Made by a program: the position numbers and the translations under genes
Part shown: piece by piece, positions 15,454-23,464 of the stretch
Position numbering within the stretch: position 1 is the first letter of the stretch
Layout of the letters: each line of letters opens with the position of its first letter
Notes under the pieces: model-generated
The model's database searches: none
The model's input: only the letters and a program-made list of their open reading frames with translations
Told to the model about the DNA's origin: nothing
Source: an uncultured Clostridia bacterium
GTDB taxonomy: Bacteria > Bacillota > Clostridia > TANB77 > UBA1234
DNA length: 64,000 nt
NCBI GenBank assembly: GCA_934149305.1
Contig: CAKPEF010000005.1
Location: forward strand, 1 to 64,000
Direction: 5' to 3'

Positions 15454-18063
15454 ATGAGTAATGAAGAGAGAATTGTGGATAATTTAGATTCTCTAAAAGC
15501 GACAATTGCAAATGTCAGAAAAGCAGAAAATGAATTTGCAAAATTCTCACAAGAAAAAGTAGACGAGATTTTTAAAGCTGCGGCAATTGCTGCAAATAGT
15601 GTAAGAATACCACTTGCAAAAATGGCAGTAGAAGAAACAGGAATGGGAGTGGTAGAGGACAAAATTATAAAAAATCATTATGCAGCAGAGTATATTTACA
15701 ACAAATATAGAAACGAAAAAACATGTGGAGTTGTAGAAGATGATCCTATTTATGGAGTGAAAAAAGTATTAGAGCCAGTAGGAATATTAGGAGCAGTAAT
15801 TCCAACTACAAACCCAACATCAACAACAATATTTAAAACACTTATAGCATTAAAAACAAGAAATGGAATTATAATCAGCCCACACCCAAGAGCTAAAAAA
15901 TCAACAATAGCTGCAGCTAAAGTTGTACTTGAAGCTGCTGTTAAAGCCGGTGCACCAGAAGGAATAATTGCATGGATAGATGTTCCATCACTAGATTTAA
16001 CAACTCATTTAATGCAATCAGTAGATTTAATACTTGCAACTGGTGGACCAGGTATGGTTAAATCAGCATATTCAAGCGGAAAACCAGCACTTGGTGTTGG
16101 AGCTGGTAACACACCTGCAGTAATTGATGATTCTGCCAATTTAATACTTGCTGTAAACTCAATAATCCATTCAAAAACATTTGATAATGGAATGATTTGT
16201 GCATCAGAACAATCAGTAATCGTTTTAGATAGCGTATATGATAAAGTAAGAGAAGAGTTTATAAAGAGAGGTTGCTACTTCTTAACACCAGAAGAAACAG
16301 AAAAAGTTAGAAAAACAATAATAATAAATGGAGCATTAAATGCTAAAATAGTTGGTCAAAAAGCTGCAACAATAGCAAGCTTAGCAGGAGTTGAAGTACC
16401 AGCTACAACAAAAATACTAATAGGCGAAGTTGAAAGCGTAGATTTATCAGAAGAATTTGCACATGAAAAACTATCACCAGTACTAGCGATGTATAGAGCA
16501 AAAGACTTTGATGATGCAATAGGCAAAGCAACAAGACTAGTTGAAGATGGAGGTATAGGTCATACATCATCTTTATATGTAGATACTTTAACAGGAAAAG
16601 ATAAGATAGAAAAATTCTATAATACAATGAAAACATGTAGAGTATTAATAAACACACCATCATCTCAAGGTGGTATTGGAGATTTATATAACTTTAAATT
16701 AACTCCGTCACTTACACTTGGTTGTGGTTCTTGGGGAGGAAACTCAGTATCAGAAAACGTAGGAGTAAAACATCTAGTAAATATAAAAACAGTTGCCGAA
16801 AGGAGAGAAAATATGCTTTGGTTTAGAGCACCTGAAAAGGTATATATAAAAAGAGGCTGCTTACCTGTAGCTTTAGAAGAATTAAAAAATGTAATGGGTA
16901 AGAAAAAAGTATTCATAGTAACGGATAGTTTCTTATTTGAAAACGGATATACAAAATGTATAACAGATAAATTAAATGAAATGGGAATAGAGCATACAAC
17001 ATTTTCAAATGTTGCACCAGACCCAACACTTGCATGCGCAATAGAAGGAACAAGAGCAATGAACGAATTTAAACCAGATTGCATTATAGCAGTTGGTGGT
17101 GGTAGTGCAATGGATGCTGGTAAAATAATGTGGGTTATGTATGAACATCCAGAAGTAGACTTTATGGATATGGCAATGAGATTCATGGATATAAGAAAAA
17201 GAGTATACACATTCCCTAAAATGGGTGAAAAAGCATATTTCATAGCAGTTCCAACATCAGCAGGAACAGGTTCAGAAGTTACCCCATTTGCAGTTATAAC
17301 AGATGAAAAGTCTGGAATAAAATATCCACTTGCAGATTATGAACTAATGCCAAAGATGGCAATAGTAGATGCAAACATGATGATGAATGCACCAAAAGGT
17401 TTAACATCAGCATCAGGAATTGATGCTGTAACACACTGTTTAGAGGCTTATGCTTCAATGATGGCAACAGAATATACAGATGGTCTTGCAATAGAATCAT
17501 TAAAGAATATATTTAAATATCTTCCAAGAGCATATGAAAATGGAGCAAACGATCCAGAGGCTAGAGAGAAAATGGCAAACGCAGCTACAATGGCTGGTAT
17601 GGCATTCGCAAATGCATTCTTAGGAGTATGCCACTCAATGGCACATAAGCTAGGAGCATTTCATCACATTGCACACGGTATAGCAAATGCATTAATGATA
17701 GAAGAAGTATTAAGATTCAATAGTGCAGAAGTTCCACCAAAGATGGGAACATTCCCACAATATGATCACCCACATACATTAAGAAGATATGCAGAAGTTG
17801 CTGAGGCACTAAACTTAGGCGGAAACACAGATGAAGAAAAATTAGAAAACTTAATAAAGGCAATAAACGAATTAAAAGACAAAATCGGAATTAAGAAAAC
17901 AATTAGAGATTATGGCATAGATGAGCAAAACTTCTTAGATAGATTAGATGAGATGACAGAACAAGCATTTGATGACCAATGCACAGGTTCAAATCCAAGA
18001 TATCCACTAATGGAAGAAATAAAAGAAATGTATCTAAAAGCATATTACGGAGGTGAAAGATAA
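15454..18063 (+). CDS. adhE: Bifunctional aldehyde-alcohol dehydrogenase
   Basis: An 869-residue fusion. The N-terminal CoA-acylating aldehyde dehydrogenase has catalytic Cys249 in NGMICASEQ. The C-terminal iron-dependent alcohol dehydrogenase has GGGSAMDAGK for NAD(H) and an iron site including SGIDAVTHCLEA and HSMAHKLGAFHHIAHG. Together they convert acetyl-CoA to ethanol, using two NADH; AdhE forms filaments (spirosomes) in known species. AGGAGG ribosome site. Its place after rex and the hydrogenases couples two routes of reductant disposal. Full length. Confidence 0.96.
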   Translation: MSNEERIVDNLDSLKATIANVRKAENEFAKFSQEKVDEIFKAAAIAANSVRIPLAKMAVEETGMGVVEDKIIKNHYAAEYIYNKYRNEKTCGVVEDDPIYGVKKVLEPVGILGAVIPTTNPTSTTIFKTLIALKTRNGIIISPHPRAKKSTIAAAKVVLEAAVKAGAPEGIIAWIDVPSLDLTTHLMQSVDLILATGGPGMVKSAYSSGKPALGVGAGNTPAVIDDSANLILAVNSIIHSKTFDNGMICASEQSVIVLDSVYDKVREEFIKRGCYFLTPEETEKVRKTIIINGALNAKIVGQKAATIASLAGVEVPATTKILIGEVESVDLSEEFAHEKLSPVLAMYRAKDFDDAIGKATRLVEDGGIGHTSSLYVDTLTGKDKIEKFYNTMKTCRVLINTPSSQGGIGDLYNFKLTPSLTLGCGSWGGNSVSENVGVKHLVNIKTVAERRENMLWFRAPEKVYIKRGCLPVALEELKNVMGKKKVFIVTDSFLFENGYTKCITDKLNEMGIEHTTFSNVAPDPTLACAIEGTRAMNEFKPDCIIAVGGGSAMDAGKIMWVMYEHPEVDFMDMAMRFMDIRKRVYTFPKMGEKAYFIAVPTSAGTGSEVTPFAVITDEKSGIKYPLADYELMPKMAIVDANMMMNAPKGLTSASGIDAVTHCLEAYASMMATEYTDGLAIESLKNIFKYLPRAYENGANDPEAREKMANAATMAGMAFANAFLGVCHSMAHKLGAFHHIAHGIANALMIEEVLRFNSAEVPPKMGTFPQYDHPHTLRRYAEVAEALNLGGNTDEEKLENLIKAINELKDKIGIKKTIRDYGIDEQNFLDRLDEMTEQAFDDQCTGSNPRYPLMEEIKEMYLKAYYGGER

Positions 18064-18824
18064 TGGAATATATTCTAAACAACCCAATAGCTGAAAGAGA
18101 AACAAAAACTGTATATAAAGATGATGGAAAAACAATAAAACTATTTGTAGAAAATTATTCAAAAGCAAATATATTAAATGAAGCTTTAAACCATGCGAGA
18201 GTTGAAGAGGGAACAGACTTGAATTTGCCAAAACTAATAGAAGTAGGTAAAATAGGTGAAAGATGGGCAATTGTAATGGAGCATATCGAAGGAACTCCAT
18301 TAAATCAATTGATGGAAGAGCATCCAGAAAAAGAAGATGAATATTTAAATATGTTTGTTGATATTCAATTAAATATACAATCACATACAGTTCCATTGCT
18401 AGGAAGAATAAAAGACAAATTCAGAAGAAAATTAACAGAAACAACTTGCATAGCAGAAAGCACAAAATTTGATTTGCTACAAAGATTAGAGGGAATGGAA
18501 AATCACACAAAATTATGCCATGGGGACTTTAATCCAAGTAATATAATAATAAAAGCAGATGGAACAGCCTATATAATCGACTGGGCACACGTAACAAGAG
18601 GAAGCGAAGCTGCAGATGCTGCAAGAACATTCTTAATCTTCTCAATGGAAGGAAAAGAAAAACTAGCAGAAAAATATATGGATTTGTTCTCAAAAAAGAG
18701 CGGATTAGACAAAAAGAATATACAAAGATGGTTGCCAATAGTAGCAGCAACTCAAATGACAAAAGAAAGAAAAGAAGAGCAAGACTTCTTAAGCAGATGG
18801 ATAGATGTAGTTGACTACGAATAA
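18063..18824 (+). CDS. Aminoglycoside-phosphotransferase-like kinase (TIGR02172-like)
   Basis: A 253-residue small-molecule kinase fold with CHGDFNPSNIII (catalytic loop, residues about 156-167) and IIDWAHVTRG (metal-binding DxW motif). It overlaps the adhE stop by one base (TAATG), so it is translationally coupled. The family contains choline/aminoglycoside-type kinases and many uncharacterised members. The substrate cannot be assigned, and a link to fermentation is only positional. Confidence 0.8.
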   Translation: MEYILNNPIAERETKTVYKDDGKTIKLFVENYSKANILNEALNHARVEEGTDLNLPKLIEVGKIGERWAIVMEHIEGTPLNQLMEEHPEKEDEYLNMFVDIQLNIQSHTVPLLGRIKDKFRRKLTETTCIAESTKFDLLQRLEGMENHTKLCHGDFNPSNIIIKADGTAYIIDWAHVTRGSEAADAARTFLIFSMEGKEKLAEKYMDLFSKKSGLDKKNIQRWLPIVAATQMTKERKEEQDFLSRWIDVVDYE

Positions 18825-18853
18825 ATATAACAATCACTTTATAAGGAGAAAAA

Positions 18854-19390
18854 ATGAAAATATTAGTAGTTTCAGATATACATGGATCAATGTATTATGC
18901 AAGTCAGATACCAGAAATAATGAAAAGAGAAAATGCTGAAAAATTGATTTTGCTTGGCGACTTGTATTACCATGGCCCAAGAAATCCACTTCCAAAAGAT
19001 TATAATCCAATGGAAGTATCAAAATTATTAAATAGCATGAAAGAAAAAATACTCTGCATAAAAGGCAATTGCGATGCAGAAGTAGATGAGATGATATCAG
19101 AATTTAAAATGCAACAAAATATTGAGCTAACAATTGGTGGTAGAAAATATTTCTTCACACATGGTCACAAATATAATATAGATAATATACCAGAAAATAT
19201 TGATGTATTGGTATACGGACATTATCATACCGGATTTATAAAAGAAAAAGACGGAATAATATGCGTAAATAGTGGCTCGATATCATTACCAAAAGAAAAC
19301 ACAGCACATAGCTATTTAGTAATAGATGAAAGCAAAATAGAATTAAAAGATATAGATGGCAAAGTGATAAGCGAGAAAGAAGTTAGATAG
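18854..19390 (+). CDS. YfcE/MJ0936-type metallophosphodiesterase
   Basis: A 178-residue calcineurin-like phosphoesterase with all metal motifs: SDIHG (residues 7-11), GDLYYHGP, GNCD, THGH and GHYHTG. Small proteins of this family hydrolyse phosphodiesters in the cytosol; the physiological substrate is unclear. AAGGAG ribosome site, last gene of the long operon. It has the usual family length. Confidence 0.88.
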   Translation: MKILVVSDIHGSMYYASQIPEIMKRENAEKLILLGDLYYHGPRNPLPKDYNPMEVSKLLNSMKEKILCIKGNCDAEVDEMISEFKMQQNIELTIGGRKYFFTHGHKYNIDNIPENIDVLVYGHYHTGFIKEKDGIICVNSGSISLPKENTAHSYLVIDESKIELKDIDGKVISEKEVR

Positions 19391-19446
19391 GGTAAAACCA
19401 CAATATATACAATTCAATATTTTGCGGGTATTAAGTCTAAAAGGTG

Positions 19447-19577
19447 TTACTATTCAGTCTTCAAAATAAAAAGTATATATCAAATGTAAATGTGTGCTAT
19501 GAAATTGTAGCGGAGCACAGTGTGCTCCATAAAAACATTACTAGTTAATGCTTATTTACCTTAAGGCTGAACAGTAA
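19447..19577 (+). mobile_element. MITE-like element with inverted ends and 10-bp target duplication
   Basis: Begins TTACTATTCAGTC and ends GGCTGAACAGTAA (imperfect inverted ends). It is flanked on both sides by the perfect direct repeat CTAAAAGGTG (19437-19446 and 19578-19587). The core carries TGTAGCGGAGCACAG and GTGCTCCATAAAA as in the dispersed family. It has no coding capacity, so movement would need a transposase supplied elsewhere. Confidence 0.7.
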
Positions 19578-19616
19578 CTAAAAGGTGACTAATAGCTTGC
19601 TTTTTGAATAAAATTA

Positions 19617-19646
19617 TTGACTCGTGGTATACTGTGAGTGTATAAT
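19617..19646 (+). promoter_or_regulatory. Strong orphan promoter
   Basis: TTGACT at 19617-19622, 18-base spacer, consensus TATAAT at 19641-19646. No coding gene follows on this strand. Confidence 0.65.
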
Positions 19647-19652
19647 ATGATT

Positions 19653-19720
19653 ATACAGAAAAAGATATTTTCTTTTGCGGAGTTGTGTTTCATTGAAGCA
19701 TAACTCTATTTTTCTTTTGA
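19653..19720 (+). ncRNA. Candidate small RNA of about 65-70 nt
   Basis: A strong promoter is followed within 30 bases by a 12-bp stem (19680-19691 with 19695-19706, loop ATT, two G-U pairs) and a T-rich run to 19720. A weak AAAAGA/TCTTTT hairpin precedes it. The compact promoter-terminator unit without a ribosome site suggests a small non-coding transcript. I recognise no Rfam family. The remainder of 19391-19932 holds only the mobile element and terminators. Confidence 0.4.
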
Positions 19721-19865
19721 ATATGTTGAGAACATACAGAGCTTATTAGTTAGGCATATTATTTTATATAAGATAATATAACATGAGATTGTTTATGTGT
19801 GAAAAAATGAATATAGTTATATTGGTATGGAATTGATTATATAGAGAATAATGAATAGATATGAA

Positions 19866-19908
19866 AAATAGGATTCAAAGCTAAAAGCTAGTTTGAATCC
19901 TATTTTTT
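19866..19908. terminator. Bidirectional intrinsic terminator
   Basis: AAATAGGATTCAAA (19866-19879) pairs perfectly with TTTGAATCCTATTT (19892-19905), with T runs on both strands. It ends the minus-strand gene at 19933-20151 and any rightward transcript. Confidence 0.85.
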
Positions 19909-19932
19909 ATGTGGTTATTGTTAGCTTATATA

Positions 19933-20151
19933 TTAGTCTAAAAAATCAAGGTTGTGTTTTTCTAATTCTTGTACGGCAGTGCGAATTCTTTTTTTAGCAT
20001 CATCGCCAGATGTACTTCTTTGTATATATTGTTTTATTGATTCTCTCTTCTTGCTATCTAATCCGGCATAAAAATCCATTGCAAATTCATTCATGCCAAG
20101 TGACATAGCAAGTCCAATCGGCATTTCTTTAAAAAAGTTTGGTTTATCCAT
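19933..20151 (-). CDS. 72-residue protein of unknown function
   Basis: A small, charged, probably helical cytosolic protein (DSKKRESIKQYIQRS, KKRIRTAVQELEKHN). The C-terminal half loosely recalls the tail of YdeI/OmpD-associated proteins, which is not enough for a name. On the minus strand GAGGTG lies 6 bases before the ATG, and a strong terminator follows. It is divergent from the BlaI-like operon. Confidence 0.65.
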   Translation of the reverse strand: MDKPNFFKEMPIGLAMSLGMNEFAMDFYAGLDSKKRESIKQYIQRSTSGDDAKKRIRTAVQELEKHNLDFLD

Positions 20152-20205
20152 AAAATCACCTCAAGAATATTATGTAAGAAAAGTATATTTTTATACGAAA
20201 TACAC

Positions 20206-20257
20206 TTGACTTTTATTTTAGACATTTGTATAATGTAATCAAATTAGACAAATGTCT
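20206..20257 (+). promoter_or_regulatory. Promoter with two operator dyads of the BlaI-like repressor
   Basis: TTGACT at 20206-20211, 17-base spacer, TATAAT at 20229-20234. Two AGACA-N2-TGT(C/A)T dyads lie at 20220-20231 and 20246-20257, the first overlapping the -10. The halves also form a large inverted repeat (AGACATTTGT / ACAAATGTCT). BlaI/MecI/CopY repressors bind ACA-N2-TGT dyads, so autoregulation by the next gene is likely. Confidence 0.7.
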
Positions 20258-20361
20258 TAATACAAATCAAATTATAAAAGTAGCTTAAGTTATAGTATGC
20301 TTTATAAAAACAAATAACAGTTAAAACTAATCTATAAAAGAAATCTAAAACAGTTGTCAAA

Positions 20362-20455
20362 AAATGTAGCGGAGCTTAGGTGTGCTCCATAAAAACTAAT
20401 TGCTAGCAGTACACTAAAATAAAGTTGGTATAATTAGTAAACACAACCAAAAATA
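20362..20455 (+). repeat. Dispersed hairpin repeat, partial copy in a leader
   Basis: AATGTAGCGGAGCTTAGG...GTGCTCCATAAAA with the same downstream TAAAATAAAGTTGG...AGTAAACACAACC stretch as the copy at 34199. It lies within the roughly 230-base leader of the BlaI-like operon. Confidence 0.6.
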
Positions 20456-20469
20456 AAAGGAGGTATTAT

Positions 20470-20838
20470 ATGAAAGATAATAGAAAGCTACCTGAGGCGG
20501 AACTTGAAATTATGATGGTTATATGGAATGCTAATGCAACGGTTACATCAGATTATATAATGGATAATCTTGATAAAACTTGGGTGAAACCGACTCTTCT
20601 TAACTTATTAAATAGACTCGTTGCTAGAGGATTTGTTAGTTGTGAAAAAGTTGGCAAATTAAATTACTATACATCACTTGTTAAAAAAGAAGATTACTTA
20701 AGAAAAGAAAGTAAAAATTTTTTGAAGCAAATGCATCAAAATTCTATTTCGAGTTTGCTTGCATCTTTATATGGCGGTAAAAAGCTTTCTAAAAAAGATA
20801 TTGAAGAATTAAGCAAATTTATTGAGGAGGCAAAATAA
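20470..20838 (+). CDS. BlaI/MecI/CopY-family repressor
   Basis: A 122-residue winged-helix repressor (LPEAELEIMMVIWNANATVTSDYI..., KPTLLNLLNRLVARGFVSCEKVGKLNYYT) with a C-terminal dimerisation helix. It is typically released by cleavage after a cognate BlaR1/MecR1 membrane protease senses a signal. The partner gene begins immediately after its stop with a GTG, so they are translationally coupled. GGAGG ribosome site. Confidence 0.9.
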   Translation: MKDNRKLPEAELEIMMVIWNANATVTSDYIMDNLDKTWVKPTLLNLLNRLVARGFVSCEKVGKLNYYTSLVKKEDYLRKESKNFLKQMHQNSISSLLASLYGGKKLSKKDIEELSKFIEEAK

Positions 20839-21666
20839 GTGTTTAAAACTTTTTTAGAAATATCGCTTGCAATGTCAATTGTAATACTTTTTATAATTGT
20901 TATATCAAAGTTCTTAGATAACAAATATAAAATAAAATGGAGATATTTTATTTGGCTTCTTATAACAATAAGGCTTTTAGTACCGATAAATTATATAGCG
21001 AATAAACCTGCAATAAGCATAAATGAACCTAAGACAGAAATTGAAATTACTGTTCCGATATTAGATAAAAATATCGAAAGTACATCTTCTAAAATAGAAC
21101 AAGTTACAAATGAAGATAATACTGAAATTTCTGTGCCAGTTAAGAATAAGGTGGTAAGTCTTTCAAAAGTATTAGAAATAATTTGGAAGGCAGGAATAGC
21201 CCTATCTGTATTATTTTATCTGATTAATTACATTGTGTTTAATGTTAAAAGCAAAAAGCATTTAAAAATATTAGATTCAAAATTATTTGAAAAAGTAAAA
21301 AATGAAATGAAAATTAAGAGAAAGATAGAAGTATATAGATGTGATCTTATTGCTTCACCTATGTGCATTGGTTTTATCAAACCTAAGATTATAATGCCTT
21401 ATATTGAATATACAAACGATGAACTAGAGCTTGTATTCAAACATGAGCTTACTCATCTAAAACGTTTTGATATATGGTATAAACTTTTGTTAGTTGCATC
21501 AAATACAGTGCACTGGTTTAATCCCTTTGTTTATATAATGAGGAAACTTGCAAATAGAGATATCGAATACACATGTGATGATATTGTAACTAGAAATTTA
21601 AGTTTAAGCCAAAGAAAAGAATATTCAAGAGTAATTTTAAAAACGATGGAAAGAGGGGGAATGTAA
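20839..21666 (+). CDS. BlaR1-like M56 membrane metalloprotease, N-terminal part
   Basis: A 275-residue membrane protein starting with GTG directly after the repressor stop. Helices lie at about 5-25, 35-53 and 110-135. The zinc protease motif H202-E203-L-T-H206 sits in the M56 context (CDDIVTRNLSLSQRKEYSRVIL). In the family the chain continues into an export-side sensor. Here it stops at TAA 21664-21666, and the next ORF continues in the same frame with family-typical M56 sequence (APILSTAFSESEKSAKNRFKNIL). It is therefore a split gene. Function as half of a signalling protease is plausible if re-initiation occurs. Confidence 0.82.
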   Translation: MFKTFLEISLAMSIVILFIIVISKFLDNKYKIKWRYFIWLLITIRLLVPINYIANKPAISINEPKTEIEITVPILDKNIESTSSKIEQVTNEDNTEISVPVKNKVVSLSKVLEIIWKAGIALSVLFYLINYIVFNVKSKKHLKILDSKLFEKVKNEMKIKRKIEVYRCDLIASPMCIGFIKPKIIMPYIEYTNDELELVFKHELTHLKRFDIWYKLLLVASNTVHWFNPFVYIMRKLANRDIEYTCDDIVTRNLSLSQRKEYSRVILKTMERGGM

Positions 21667-22956
21667 ATGAAAAAGTATATTAAAGCACCGATACTTTCAA
21701 CAGCTTTTTCAGAAAGTGAAAAGAGTGCAAAAAACAGATTTAAAAACATATTAAGTGAAAAAGGAAAAGTAGGAGTTATAGTAGTTGTGATACTTGTTAT
21801 ATTGGTAGTTATAGCAGCAACTTTTGTATCAATAAAAAATAAACCACAAGAAAATGTAACGCCTACTGTATCAAGCGGAGACATTAGAAAAGATGATACA
21901 AGTGAAAAACAACTAGCAGTCATTTTAGACAATATTTCTAAATGGAGTTTAACCAAAGAGCTTGAACAATATGATGCATATGGTTATGCTATAACAGATT
22001 TAGATAGAAATGGTAGACTTGAAATAATTACTTCCCACTGTGATGGTGCAGGAATGTATTCTTACAATAAGTATTATGAGGTAAATGAAAGCTTAGACGG
22101 CATAAATGAGCTTACAACAAACCTAAAAGATGAAGATATACAAACATATATAATGGATGCAACTGTAAAAGTATTTTATGATACCATAAAAAATGAATAT
22201 CATTATGTTTTTACAAATGTTAATAGAAATGGTGCAGCAGAATATAATGAAGCAAAATATGAAGTTGTACTAAAAGACGGAAAAATTACGCAAAAACTTC
22301 TTGCTAACAAAGATATAATTTATAAAAACGGTGGAGAGGATATAGACATAATAATAAAAAATGCCGATGGTGAAGAGTTAACAGATGAGTCATATGAAAG
22401 ATATGAGTATATACACTTTAAAGATTATGAATATAGTTTAGCAAGTATTGAATGGGTAATGAATGGAGACAGTACGAAGAGAGAATTAGAAAAATCTTAT
22501 AACAATTTTAAGTTAGGTGCACCAAAAGTAGAAAATGATTTAAATGATGAATTTGCATTAACGGATAATGATGGAAACAAAATTCAATTAAACGATAGCA
22601 TAAAAACAGTAAAAGAAGGGTTAATATCATCAAAATATAATAGTTCAGATGGCTTTCATGTGAGAGAGTACTCATATGCTAATTTATATATAAGAGCCTT
22701 GCTTGCTTCGTATGTAGATGACTATTACATAATGCAAATAGAAACAACATCACCAAAATACAAAACAAAAAGAGGGATAAGCGTTGGAGATACATTAGAA
22801 AAATTGAAAGAAGCATATCCTGAAAATTTAACAAGAGTACCAACAGATACAAAAGAAATCATATGGTGCTATCCATATTCTGATTTTATATCAATAACAT
22901 TTAATATAACGGATGGGGTTATAAGCAAAATAATAATTGAAAATAAACCGTGCTAG
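21667..22956 (+). CDS. C-terminal part of the split BlaR1-like sensor: membrane anchor and extracellular sensor domain
   Basis: A 429-residue protein whose first 25 residues are the missing end of the M56 domain. A membrane helix follows (about 33-55), then a large extracytoplasmic region. Residues about 75-270 contain ITDLDRNGRLEIIT, an FG-GAP/calcium-loop-like motif, and are clearly homologous to the protein at 23465. The rest (about 290-429) resembles a repeat with YKTKRGISVGDTLEKLKEAYP. ATG follows the upstream TAA without a gap. GAGGGGG 7 bases upstream would serve re-initiation. The ligand is unknown. Confidence 0.75.
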   Translation: MKKYIKAPILSTAFSESEKSAKNRFKNILSEKGKVGVIVVVILVILVVIAATFVSIKNKPQENVTPTVSSGDIRKDDTSEKQLAVILDNISKWSLTKELEQYDAYGYAITDLDRNGRLEIITSHCDGAGMYSYNKYYEVNESLDGINELTTNLKDEDIQTYIMDATVKVFYDTIKNEYHYVFTNVNRNGAAEYNEAKYEVVLKDGKITQKLLANKDIIYKNGGEDIDIIIKNADGEELTDESYERYEYIHFKDYEYSLASIEWVMNGDSTKRELEKSYNNFKLGAPKVENDLNDEFALTDNDGNKIQLNDSIKTVKEGLISSKYNSSDGFHVREYSYANLYIRALLASYVDDYYIMQIETTSPKYKTKRGISVGDTLEKLKEAYPENLTRVPTDTKEIIWCYPYSDFISITFNITDGVISKIIIENKPC

Positions 22957-23003
22957 AAAATAAAAATTATGTGGTATAATGAAATTATTAGGAGGAAGAA
23001 AAA

Positions 23004-23330
23004 ATGGAAAGAATATATAATAAACTAGTAAGGGACAATATACCAAACATAATAGAGGCAAAAGGAGAAATTGCTGTAACAAAAATATTAGATGATGGCA
23101 CATATAAAAGTGAATTAGAAAAAAAGCTATATGAAGAATACAAAGAAGTCCTAGAGGCCTCTGGCGATGCTAGGATTGAAGAATTAGCAGATATGCTTGA
23201 AGTAATTAGAGCATTAGCTAAGTTAGAAAATAAAACGATGCAAGATGTTATCGAATGTGCTGATGTAAAAAGCAAAAAGCGTGGTGCTTTTGAAAACAAG
23301 ATTTTTTTAGAAAAAGTAATAGAAAAATAA
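23004..23330 (+). CDS. MazG-like/phosphoribosyl-ATP pyrophosphohydrolase-like protein
   Basis: A 108-residue all-alpha NTP pyrophosphohydrolase of the MazG/HisE superfamily: YNKLVRDNIPNII, then EEYKEVLEA and EELADMLEVIRAL, which provide the EExxE...ExxD metal site. Stand-alone members hydrolyse non-canonical NTPs (house-cleaning). Ribosome site AGGAGG. A TATAAT at about 22975 suggests its own promoter. Confidence 0.82.
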   Translation: MERIYNKLVRDNIPNIIEAKGEIAVTKILDDGTYKSELEKKLYEEYKEVLEASGDARIEELADMLEVIRALAKLENKTMQDVIECADVKSKKRGAFENKIFLEKVIEK

Positions 23331-23342
23331 AAATGCTGTTAG

Positions 23343-23395
23343 TTAAGAGCTAAATGTACATGTTTTATTATATGTAGTTTGGCTCTTAATATTTT
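23343..23395 (+). terminator. Intrinsic terminator
   Basis: TTAAGAGCTAAA pairs with TTTGGCTCTTAA (one G-U) with inner TACAT/ATGTA pairing, followed by TATTTT. It separates the MazG-like gene from the sensor-domain gene. Confidence 0.55.
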
Positions 23396-23464
23396 CAAAA
23401 CCAACCAATGTACTTGTATCCTCAATTGAAAAAGTAGTATAATTAACTCTATGGAGGGATTGTT

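Noticed and set aside
19648..19704. An 18-codon ORF in the candidate small RNA
   Set aside because: No ribosome site, and it runs through the terminator stem; chance ORF.
21664..21666. Recoding of the TAA in the BlaR1-like gene as an amino acid
   Set aside because: TAA ends most genes in this window normally, there is no recoding signal, and an immediately following ATG with a ribosome site gives a simpler explanation.
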